This document shows, one piece after another, positions 14,202 through 21,007 of a stretch of 21,007 nt of DNA. The notes below the pieces were generated by a model, which did not search any database, was not told the DNA's origin, and was given only the letters and a program-made list of their open reading frames with translations. Each line of letters opens with the position of its first letter. The first letter of the stretch is position 1. Source of the stretch: Aequoribacter sp049615385 (GTDB taxonomy: Bacteria > Pseudomonadota > Gammaproteobacteria > Pseudomonadales > Halieaceae); assembly GCF_049615385.1 (NCBI RefSeq), contig NZ_JBMZFL010000027.1; one strand, 5' to 3'. The translations under genes were made by a program, and so were the position numbers.

Positions 14202-17200
14202 ATGACGAGCACCCAAACGAAACTGACTTTTGCTAAGCGTATTTTAGGCGCATTAACCACTTTGGTTCTTGTTGCCTGCGGGGGCGGAGGTGGCGGTGCT
14301 GGCTCAGGTGGCGGTTTTTTGCCCGACAACAACGGAACACCAACGCCATCCTATACTTTGACGGTATCAGGCAAGAGTGCTGGCGGCACGGCAACTAACG
14401 AGTTCTCTGCCTCCAGCCCCCTGACAATTGAGGTGCTGGTAGAAGATACTTCGACCAATACCGCGTCAGTTGTGTCTGGGGCCGTGGTTGAGTTGCAATC
14501 CACTGTTGGAACAATTACACCTGCGAACGCTTCGGCGTTGACCAATGCTTCTGGTATTGCGGAATTTACCTTGGGGTTTAATCAGGAAGAGGGCGCGGGA
14601 ACAGTCACCGCCAGCTATGTAGTCGATGGAACAACCTATAGCGGCACATTTAATGTTCAATTAATTGTCGAGCCCACGAACGAGCCCGTCATCACACTGA
14701 GCCTTGCGGCCACTAACAGCACCGGCGATACGGTAACAACCCTGTCACAACGCTCGCCAGCAACGTTGACCGCATCTTTTTTGTCTACTCTTGACGGTGC
14801 GGCGACACCCATCAGTGGCGAGCTAGTAACGATTACCACAAATGTAGGTGATGTTAGCCCTAGCAACAATACCGCGCTGACCGATGTCAATGGTGATGCG
14901 GTTTTCACCGTCTCATTTAATGGCACTGAGGGCGCCGGCTCGGTCGATGTTACTGCGTCCTTGGACGGCGTGGCGTACACCGATACTCTGAATTTACAAG
15001 CCCAAGACACTGGCGCACCCTACGAGATTTCAATTCAAATCGTGAACGAGAGCGACGTGCAGACTAATGTGTTGTCCTCGTCGCAGCCACTGACAGTACA
15101 AGCCTTGGTTCGTCGCATTGATGGTGGGTTGTTCATCCCAGTAGGTGCAGGCGAAAGTGTTCAGCTCGCGACTACTCTCGGTAGTATTGCCGGTAATGGT
15201 AGTGCGTTAACAAACGCGCAGGGCATAGCTTCTTTTGATTTAACCTTCGATGGCACGGTAGGTGCGGGTAGCGTGACGGCAAGCTACGACAGTACTGAAG
15301 GTTCGGTAACGAAAGTCAGCAATATCCAAGCCGTCGCCACAGCTACGGGCTACACTCTAGATCTCGTTGCAATTCCCGCGGCGGGCATGGACGCCAACAC
15401 TTTCGCGCAAGGTGCCCCGATTACCCTTCGCGCAACCTTGGCCTCGCCAACAAGCTCGGTAGCGAATCAAGCTATCGCACTAAACACCAGCGTGGGTCAA
15501 GTGGCCCCGGCAAATGGTGTCACCTTGACGGACGCAAATGGGGTCGCGATATTTGAAGTGGCTTTTAATGACGTTATTGGTGCCGGAGTTGCGACCGCGA
15601 CATTCAATCCAATAGGCGGTGCGATAGGTACTTCAGTCAACTTAGAAGCTGTTGTGGCAGATCCAACGGCTGGATTAGAAGTTTCGACTTTTGCAGATGA
15701 CGGGTCGGTTACCACGGAATTCGCTGTAGGCTCGCCCATGACAGTGCGAGTCCAATTAACAGACGGCGTTGGTGCGGCGGCTCTGAAAGCGGGCGAGATC
15801 ATTAATTTGAGCAGTAGCATAGGAACGCTTAACGCGGCATCAAAACTCACTGACAGCAATGGTGTTGCAACGTTCGAGCTTCGCTCGGAGGGTGTTGTGG
15901 GTGCCGGTACTCTAGAAGCGACGTACCAAACCGATCTTGGTTTAGTACGTGCACAGCAAACCGTCCAATCGGTTTCCACGACCCCCTATGTCATCACGGT
16001 AACCTCTGCTGGCGGTCCCATGACTCTCGGTCAGGATATCACTCTTATTGTCAATTTAGAGCAGCCAAATGGGACACCGGCTGTGGGCGAAATTGTGACC
16101 CTCCAAAGCACAATAGGCTCGTTGAACAAGACCTCAGCTCTAACAAATGGCTTGGGTGACACGGTATTTGTTCTGTCCTATGCCGATCAAATTGGTGCGG
16201 GAATTGTGACAGCAAGCTTCAATTCTGGCACCGAGGTGTTTAGCAATACCGCGACAGTGGAAGCAGTTGCGCCGGCGGGTCCGACGGTCAGCATAGCGAC
16301 GACGGTGGGTGGTGTTGAGAGCACGCAGTTCGATGCGGCGTCTGACATGACGGTCGTTGTGACGGTAGCTGGTAGTGCGGACTATGCGGTATCGGCGGGC
16401 GACACGGTGAGCTTGGCAAGTACGATCGGTACGGTAGCGGGCAATGGTACGGCTCTGTTGGTGGATAACGCGGGTAACCTTGAAGCGACCTTCACGGTGA
16501 GCAGTGATGGCACGGTGGGTGCGGGTACGTTGACGGCGTCGATTGATGTGAGTGGTACGGTGTTTGATAGCCAGCGCAACGTTCAAGCGGCGGCGACGGA
16601 CACGAACTTCCAGTTGACGCTGTATCAAGCGGACGGTACGACAGCCTTGAACGGTTCGAGCCTGAGTGCGGCGAGCCCCTTGAGCTTTGTGGCGACCTTG
16701 GAAGACATCAGCACGGGTGCTGCGGTTGCAGTAGCCAACGAATTGGTGAGCGTGAGCTCAACGATTGGTAGCTTGAACCAAGCGAGTACGTTGACGGGCG
16801 GTACGGGCGAAGCAAGCTTTGTATTGAACGCAGCGGGCGTGATTGGCGCGGGCGTTGTGACGGCGACCTTTGAGACGAGCCTGGGTACGGTGACCGCGCA
16901 AGCGAACGTATCGGTGACCTCGGACTCGGCGGTGAGCTACACCGTTGCGATTGGCAATGGCAGCAACGGCTGGGTATTCAGCGATGCCAATCCTTTGACC
17001 TTGGGTGTGACGGTTGCGGCGACAGACGCTTCTGACCTGTCCGGTCAGTTGGTTACGTTAACGACCGATTTGGGTACGGTCGTGGGTAATGGCACGGCGG
17101 TACTTGCGGATATTGCGGGCGTTTATACGGCGAGCTTCACGGTGGATTACGCGAGTGTTGTGGGTGCGGGTACCTTGACGGCGTCGTTTACGGCAGCGGG

Positions 17201-19940
17201 TGAGACGTATGTGGATACGCAGTCGATTGAAGCTACGAGTTCAGAGGCTTATACCTTAGGTATTACGCCGGACGTTGCCCAAGTGACCTTGGGTACACCG
17301 ATGACCTTGACGGTTAGCCTAGACGATGCAGCGGCTAATCCTGTGGCGAGTCAAACGGTGAATCTGACGAGTACGATTGGTAACTTGAACCGCACCAGTG
17401 GTGTGACGGATGCGGCGGGCGAGACCGACTTTGTGTTGAGTTATGGCGGCACGTCGGGTGATGGTTTGGTGACTGCGACGTACCAGGTGAACGGCAATAC
17501 CTACACGCAGACCTTGCGTGTTGTGGTTGCGGATACGATTCCTGCGACGGTCAGCCTAGCGACGACGGTGGGTGGTGTTGCGAGCACGCAGTTTGATGCG
17601 TCGTCTGACATGACGGTGATTGTGACGGTAGCGGGTAGTGCGGACTATGCGGTATCGGCGGGCGACACGGTGAGCTTGGCGAGTACGATTGGTACGGTAG
17701 CGGGCAATGGTACGGCTCTGTTGGTTGATAACGCGGGCAACCTTGAAGCGACCTTTACGGTGTCGAGTGATGGCACGGTAGGTGCGGGTACCTTGACGGC
17801 ATCGATTGATGTGGGTGGTGAAGTCTTCAGTGCAACCAAAGGCATTGAATCACTGGGTGCGCCTTATGAGTTGTCTGCTCTGACCTTTGTGGACTCCACT
17901 TCGGCTGTGCTGGACAATGCAATTGTCTCTTCGGTCGCACCTTATCGCTCGATTACCGCGAGTGTTACTTTGACTGATTTAGGCGGGAACGCTCTGGAAA
18001 ACCGCTTGATTCAATTCGTGAGCGCAAAAGGCCAGTTGACCCCCATTGATGGTTATGTTTTGACCGATGCTACAGGTGTTGCGCAGGTAACCATTGCGTA
18101 CACCGATGATATTACCTCTGGTATTGGCGAACTGAGTGCAAGTTACGTTTCGGCACTGGGCACTGTATCGGTAGTGGCCGATGTACAAGCGATTGCACCT
18201 AATTTGTTAATAGGAACGATTGATGGTATCAACTTTACTGAGTCAGACCTTGCATCAACCCCAGCGTCGGGTAGTTTGGTGAACCAGGGCTCCGCGGTGT
18301 TGCAATTGGATATCGTAAATTCGGATTTGGATATTACTAATGCGAGTGATGCGGATCGGATCAAGTCAGCCCAGGTTGTGGCCTTTAGCTCGTACTGCTT
18401 GGATAACGGTTTAGCGACGCTATCCCCTGCGAGTCCGATCACTACCAGCTCAGGTCAGGTAAGCGCGACTTACACGGCAGGCGCTGGTTGCACTGGTGAT
18501 GACGAGGTGATTGCTACGCTGCAGTTTGGTGGTAGCGCGACTGCTCAGACTGCATCGCAAGTACTGACCATTGCCGCAGCCGTCGAAGCTGTGTCGATTG
18601 AGGCCGTCGATGTGACTCCTACAACGCTGGCCATCGCTGGTACGGGGGCCCTGAGTAACGTGTCTGAAACGGCGGTAGCGCAATTCCGTGTAGTCGACGG
18701 TAACGGCTCACCGGTTCAAGGCGAGACGGTCAACTTCTCTTTGTCGTCTACTGTAGGTGGACTGGCGTTGAGCGCACCATCTGCCGTCAGTGGTTCAGAT
18801 GGCTTGGTGAGTGTTACCCTAAACTCAGGTAACGTACCCACCAGCACATTGGTTACGGCTGAACTAAATTCGACAGGGCAGCTCATTTCATCGACTCTCG
18901 TGACCGTGTCGACCGCGATTCCCGATCAAAATTCGTTCACGATTTTCTCGGACAACTTGTCGGTGTCACAGGCTTATCCTGCTGTGAATCAAACATCGAA
19001 TATCTCCGTCCGTCTGGCTGATCGCTACAATAACGTGGTGCCCGATGGTTCAGTTGTTTACTTCACAACGGAATACGGCGCCATTGACGCGAGTTGCTCT
19101 ATCGTCTCGGGCGAGTGTTCGGTGGTGTGGCGCTCGCAAGCGCCTAAGCCAATCGGTAGCAATTTATCGACGGTGGATTGCCCTGACTACGATAACGACG
19201 GGGATGGAACGGCCAACAACGATGCGCTTGGTACTTTCGATCCGTGTCCCTCATCTCTCAGTATCGAGCAGGGCTCTCGAACTACAATCTTAGCGACAAC
19301 CACAGGTGAAGAAAGCTTTTTGGATGTGGATGGCGATGGTTTGATGAGTGATTTCCTGAATGAATTCATCGATGCTCAGCATGATCTTGGCGAGCCTTAT
19401 TTGGACGCGAACGAGGATGGTGCCTACCAAATCAATGAGTTCTTTGTGGATGACGATAGTTCCGGTTCTCGTGAAGACGGAGACAATCTCTATACTGGTA
19501 TTGGCTGTACCGCGGCGACTTTGACCAGTGGTGAATGTACCGGAACGACGTTGTCTGTCTTTGATAACATCTCGCTGATTTTATCGCCTTCGGACAATCT
19601 CTATATTGCCCTAGTTGATATAGGCGTGACACCTGATTTGTCGGTCTTGGTTGAACCCGGCGTCGACACCGTGGCGGCAGGTAGCTACGTGGCGTACTTT
19701 TCGGATCAGTACAACAACCAGCCGGCAAATGGTGCGACCATCACGGTAAGCGCAACGGGAGATTGCTCGATCGTATCACCGACCACATTTACAGTGCCAA
19801 ACAATAATGCAGCAAATGCCTACCGAATCGGTATAGAGATTGCGTCAGTGGCAGCAACGGCGGGTGCTGACACTGTGAGTGTCTCCATTGCTAACCCGGG
19901 TGCGGCGACGGTGACCCAGACCTTCACTTGTATCCCCTAG
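14202..19940 (+). CDS. Giant Ig-like (Big_1/invasin-type) repeat surface lipoprotein
   Basis: About 1912 residues from ATG 14202, with AAGG eight bases upstream; the GTG at 14184 is less suitable. Lipoprotein signal: KR, hydrophobic ILGALTTLVLV, lipobox LVAC with Cys26, followed by a Gly/Ser-rich tether (27-38). The body is a tandem array of roughly 90-130-residue Ig-like domains with the recurring pattern of a strand such as TVSLASTIGTV, then ALTxxxGxAxF and GAGxVTASY; I count about 12 clear units and up to four divergent ones. The C-terminal part differs: Asp-rich loops DYDNDGDGTANND (from about 1661), DVDGDGLMSDF (1708) and DANEDGAYQINEF (1735) look like calcium sites, and Cys residues occur in close pairs. 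No LysM, beta-barrel or sortase motif. Probably an outer-membrane-anchored, calcium-stabilised adhesin or surface stalk (inference). Units at 16283-17813 are homogenised with distinct codon use. Confidence 0.88.
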   Translation: MTSTQTKLTFAKRILGALTTLVLVACGGGGGGAGSGGGFLPDNNGTPTPSYTLTVSGKSAGGTATNEFSASSPLTIEVLVEDTSTNTASVVSGAVVELQSTVGTITPANASALTNASGIAEFTLGFNQEEGAGTVTASYVVDGTTYSGTFNVQLIVEPTNEPVITLSLAATNSTGDTVTTLSQRSPATLTASFLSTLDGAATPISGELVTITTNVGDVSPSNNTALTDVNGDAVFTVSFNGTEGAGSVDVTASLDGVAYTDTLNLQAQDTGAPYEISIQIVNESDVQTNVLSSSQPLTVQALVRRIDGGLFIPVGAGESVQLATTLGSIAGNGSALTNAQGIASFDLTFDGTVGAGSVTASYDSTEGSVTKVSNIQAVATATGYTLDLVAIPAAGMDANTFAQGAPITLRATLASPTSSVANQAIALNTSVGQVAPANGVTLTDANGVAIFEVAFNDVIGAGVATATFNPIGGAIGTSVNLEAVVADPTAGLEVSTFADDGSVTTEFAVGSPMTVRVQLTDGVGAAALKAGEIINLSSSIGTLNAASKLTDSNGVATFELRSEGVVGAGTLEATYQTDLGLVRAQQTVQSVSTTPYVITVTSAGGPMTLGQDITLIVNLEQPNGTPAVGEIVTLQSTIGSLNKTSALTNGLGDTVFVLSYADQIGAGIVTASFNSGTEVFSNTATVEAVAPAGPTVSIATTVGGVESTQFDAASDMTVVVTVAGSADYAVSAGDTVSLASTIGTVAGNGTALLVDNAGNLEATFTVSSDGTVGAGTLTASIDVSGTVFDSQRNVQAAATDTNFQLTLYQADGTTALNGSSLSAASPLSFVATLEDISTGAAVAVANELVSVSSTIGSLNQASTLTGGTGEASFVLNAAGVIGAGVVTATFETSLGTVTAQANVSVTSDSAVSYTVAIGNGSNGWVFSDANPLTLGVTVAATDASDLSGQLVTLTTDLGTVVGNGTAVLADIAGVYTASFTVDYASVVGAGTLTASFTAAGETYVDTQSIEATSSEAYTLGITPDVAQVTLGTPMTLTVSLDDAAANPVASQTVNLTSTIGNLNRTSGVTDAAGETDFVLSYGGTSGDGLVTATYQVNGNTYTQTLRVVVADTIPATVSLATTVGGVASTQFDASSDMTVIVTVAGSADYAVSAGDTVSLASTIGTVAGNGTALLVDNAGNLEATFTVSSDGTVGAGTLTASIDVGGEVFSATKGIESLGAPYELSALTFVDSTSAVLDNAIVSSVAPYRSITASVTLTDLGGNALENRLIQFVSAKGQLTPIDGYVLTDATGVAQVTIAYTDDITSGIGELSASYVSALGTVSVVADVQAIAPNLLIGTIDGINFTESDLASTPASGSLVNQGSAVLQLDIVNSDLDITNASDADRIKSAQVVAFSSYCLDNGLATLSPASPITTSSGQVSATYTAGAGCTGDDEVIATLQFGGSATAQTASQVLTIAAAVEAVSIEAVDVTPTTLAIAGTGALSNVSETAVAQFRVVDGNGSPVQGETVNFSLSSTVGGLALSAPSAVSGSDGLVSVTLNSGNVPTSTLVTAELNSTGQLISSTLVTVSTAIPDQNSFTIFSDNLSVSQAYPAVNQTSNISVRLADRYNNVVPDGSVVYFTTEYGAIDASCSIVSGECSVVWRSQAPKPIGSNLSTVDCPDYDNDGDGTANNDALGTFDPCPSSLSIEQGSRTTILATTTGEESFLDVDGDGLMSDFLNEFIDAQHDLGEPYLDANEDGAYQINEFFVDDDSSGSREDGDNLYTGIGCTAATLTSGECTGTTLSVFDNISLILSPSDNLYIALVDIGVTPDLSVLVEPGVDTVAAGSYVAYFSDQYNNQPANGATITVSATGDCSIVSPTTFTVPNNNAANAYRIGIEIASVAATAGADTVSVSIANPGAATVTQTFTCIP
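16283..16550 (+). repeat. 268-bp direct repeat, copy 1 (Ig-like unit)
   Basis: Matches 17546-17813 at a constant offset of 1263 bp (421 codons), with about 18 mismatches by eye (about 93% identity), mostly synonymous, and no gaps. It encodes the A-type unit around TVSLASTIGTVAGNGTALL. Other domain copies in the gene are far less similar, so this pair arose or was converted recently. Confidence 0.9.
17546..17813 (+). repeat. 268-bp direct repeat, copy 2 (Ig-like unit)
   Basis: Second copy of the 16283-16550 repeat, in the same frame of the lipoprotein gene. Recombination between copies would delete exactly 1263 bp, an in-frame loss of four Ig-like units, so domain-number variation is possible. 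Confidence 0.9.
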
Positions 19941-19960
19941 GTATTGATAGTCTTGCTGTA

Positions 19961-19986
19961 AGCCGAGCTTAATGCTCGGCTTTTTT
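19961..19986 (+). terminator. Intrinsic terminator of the giant lipoprotein gene
   Basis: AGCCGAGC (19961-19968), five-base loop TTAAT, GCTCGGCT (19974-19981), then a run of T to 19986: a perfect 8-bp GC-rich stem with T-tract 20 bp after the stop codon. It separates the lipoprotein gene from the holD-like gene. Confidence 0.92.
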
Positions 19987-20026
19987 ATGGCGCGAAAACT
20001 TCTGCATCTGTGGTAGCATCTGCGGC

Positions 20027-20917
20027 ATGAAGATACCGCACCCACAACAGGAATTCCGCAAGCTCGCCTACCTGAAGGCGCTCGGTATTCAGCCTCTGGT
20101 TTTGATGCGTCAGCCAGTGTTTGGCACGATATTGCCCAGAGCAGTGCCGATAGCCAGTGAAGTTGCTTTGGTATCTAGCGTATCGTCGGATGCGAATGCA
20201 ATGGTTTTGGAGTCTAGTGCCAAACAGGTGGATGTTTCGGGTGCCAATCCTACAGCCAGCTTAGCCGCCGTGCGTGAATCGTTGATGGGCACCCAGACTC
20301 GATCTGATCCGGCGGATACGCAAGCTCCAATGGTGCCAGATGTGCAGCCCCAGGCCTCCGAGGTCGTTAAAACAGTCGCACTTGACACACGACAAAGCGA
20401 CGACCAAAGAATTAAGGCTGAAGAAATACCGGTTCTTGAAAGTGCCAGTGCCAGCACTAGTCCAAGTCCAACCGGAACGGTCTTGCCCTCTAAATTTACG
20501 GCGCTCGTTTATGCGCATGCGCACGTCACCTTAGTGGCGGTGGGCGCACAATTGCAGGCTCAGCACTGGGCATTGTCGAAGAACATCAGTTTAGCCTGTC
20601 ATGCAGCGAACTCTAGCCAGTCAGATGCCGCAGCCTTACCCAGCGTGCTGGAATTTCACTGGCCAATACCGGGGGTGCCCGCTAATGAGCCTGAGGCAGC
20701 GAAATCCGCTTTTGCAGGTTTTTTAAGTAAGCACACGGCCCAGAGCGATAGGCGAGTTTTATTGCTCGGTGATTTAAGTCAGCAACTAGCGCAGGTGTTT
20801 GTCCAGCATGCCGCAGACAAGCAGATCCTAGCCGGCCCTAGTCTTGACGCCATGCTTGGGGATCAATCCCTTAAGCGTTTATTGTGGCAAGATTTGATCG
20901 TCAACGGATTCGCGTGA
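20027..20917 (+). CDS. holD: HolD-like DNA polymerase III psi subunit, enlarged
   Basis: 296 residues from ATG 20027; no clear Shine-Dalgarno. The N-terminus FRKLAYLKALGIQPLVLMRQP (about 10-30) follows the same pattern as the clamp-loader-binding N-terminus of E. coli psi (RDWQLQQLGITQWSLRRP). The C-terminal part keeps psi-like pieces in order: AHVTLVAVGAQL (about 165-176), FHWPIPG (210-216), RVLLLGDL (243-250), GPSLDAMLGDQSLKRLLWQDL (270-290; E. coli SPALTDLRANPTARAALWQQI). The role of psi is to bridge clamp loader and chi-SSB at the replication fork. Position agrees: its stop overlaps the rimI-like start (GTGA), as holD overlaps rimI in E. coli. E. coli psi is only 137 aa; here a Ser/Ala/Asp/Pro-rich, apparently disordered segment (about 45-155) separates the conserved ends. 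Databases may call it hypothetical; similarity is read by eye. Confidence 0.7.
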   Translation: MKIPHPQQEFRKLAYLKALGIQPLVLMRQPVFGTILPRAVPIASEVALVSSVSSDANAMVLESSAKQVDVSGANPTASLAAVRESLMGTQTRSDPADTQAPMVPDVQPQASEVVKTVALDTRQSDDQRIKAEEIPVLESASASTSPSPTGTVLPSKFTALVYAHAHVTLVAVGAQLQAQHWALSKNISLACHAANSSQSDAAALPSVLEFHWPIPGVPANEPEAAKSAFAGFLSKHTAQSDRRVLLLGDLSQQLAQVFVQHAADKQILAGPSLDAMLGDQSLKRLLWQDLIVNGFA

Positions 20918-21007
20918 GTCTGATCTTAGCTCAAGCGGGGCTATCGGATCTCGAGGCTCTGGCAAATCTTGCGAGAGAGTGCGGCGAGTCGCGCTGGACT
21001 GAAGAAA
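20914..21007 (+). CDS. rimI: RimI-like ribosomal-protein S18 alanine N-acetyltransferase, N-terminal fragment
   Basis: GTG at 20914 overlaps the upstream stop (GTGA); the frame is open to the window end, giving 31 codons. The product begins VSLILAQAGLSDLEALANLA and continues with ARECGESRWTEE, in the style of GNAT enzymes of the RimI group, where the first helix is followed by a PWSE-like motif (here RWTEE). RimI acetylates the N-terminal alanine of ribosomal protein S18. Only the start is visible, so the acetyl-CoA site is not seen; the assignment relies on this short match and the holD-rimI context. Confidence 0.6.
   Translation, partial: MSLILAQAGLSDLEALANLARECGESRWTEE

Noticed and set aside
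16140..16628. Antisense open frame of 162 codons over the lipoprotein gene, rich in Arg and His
   Set aside because: It is a by-product of the repeated, biased codons on the sense strand; no ribosome site and no recognisable protein character. The same holds for other minus-strand frames in 14.3-18.7 kb.
14300..18200. Regular repeats resembling a CRISPR or minisatellite array
   Set aside because: Periodicity is of the protein domain, divergent in sequence and in frame with one long coding region; there are no short identical repeats with unique spacers.

Overview
The window looks like a chromosomal stretch of a gammaproteobacterium of roughly even base composition. This rests on a HolD-like gene overlapping a rimI-like gene (the E. 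coli holD-rimI arrangement), a selD-selU pair, an LldD close to the E. coli enzyme, a PsiE homologue and a huge Big_1-type lipoprotein. A marine, Halieaceae/Cellvibrionales-like source would fit, but I infer that only loosely. No rRNA, tRNA or CRISPR array was seen.

Layout. Positions 1-413 are the right end of an IS66-family element (C-terminus of the transposase plus the terminal inverted repeat). Then come two plus-strand genes (473-3264): a short peroxiredoxin-6-like protein that has lost its peroxidatic cysteine, and a membrane-anchored diguanylate cyclase carrying an intact 1-Cys peroxiredoxin domain fused to its C-terminus. The fused domain has the catalytic site but lacks the C-terminal peroxiredoxin subdomain. 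The separate protein has that subdomain but no catalytic site. This pair is the strongest candidate for an undescribed system: peroxide or redox sensing coupled to c-di-GMP synthesis.

Positions 3267-3899 (minus) are a decayed gene with an in-frame TAA and no 5' end. A PsiE-family membrane protein (4163-4603) follows, then two divergent short-chain dehydrogenases (4727-5497 minus, 5663-6433 plus). Positions 6470-10115 (minus) form a tight three-gene operon: a thiamine-diphosphate enzyme, an LldD-type FMN L-2-hydroxyacid dehydrogenase and an NAD(P)-dependent D-2-hydroxyacid dehydrogenase. Together they suggest conversion of a 2-hydroxyacid/2-oxoacid substrate. Diverging from it is a Tat-exported PhoD-like metallophosphatase (10259-11851). 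This runs convergently into selU and selD (minus), which are translationally coupled and make selenophosphate and install selenium in tRNA wobble uridine.

Positions 14202-19940 encode a lipoprotein of about 1912 residues built from a dozen or more Ig-like Big_1 domains and a calcium-binding-like C-terminal part. Its middle carries a recently homogenised repeat with codon use unlike its flanks. It ends at a classic intrinsic terminator. The window closes with an enlarged HolD-like DNA polymerase III psi subunit overlapping the start of rimI.
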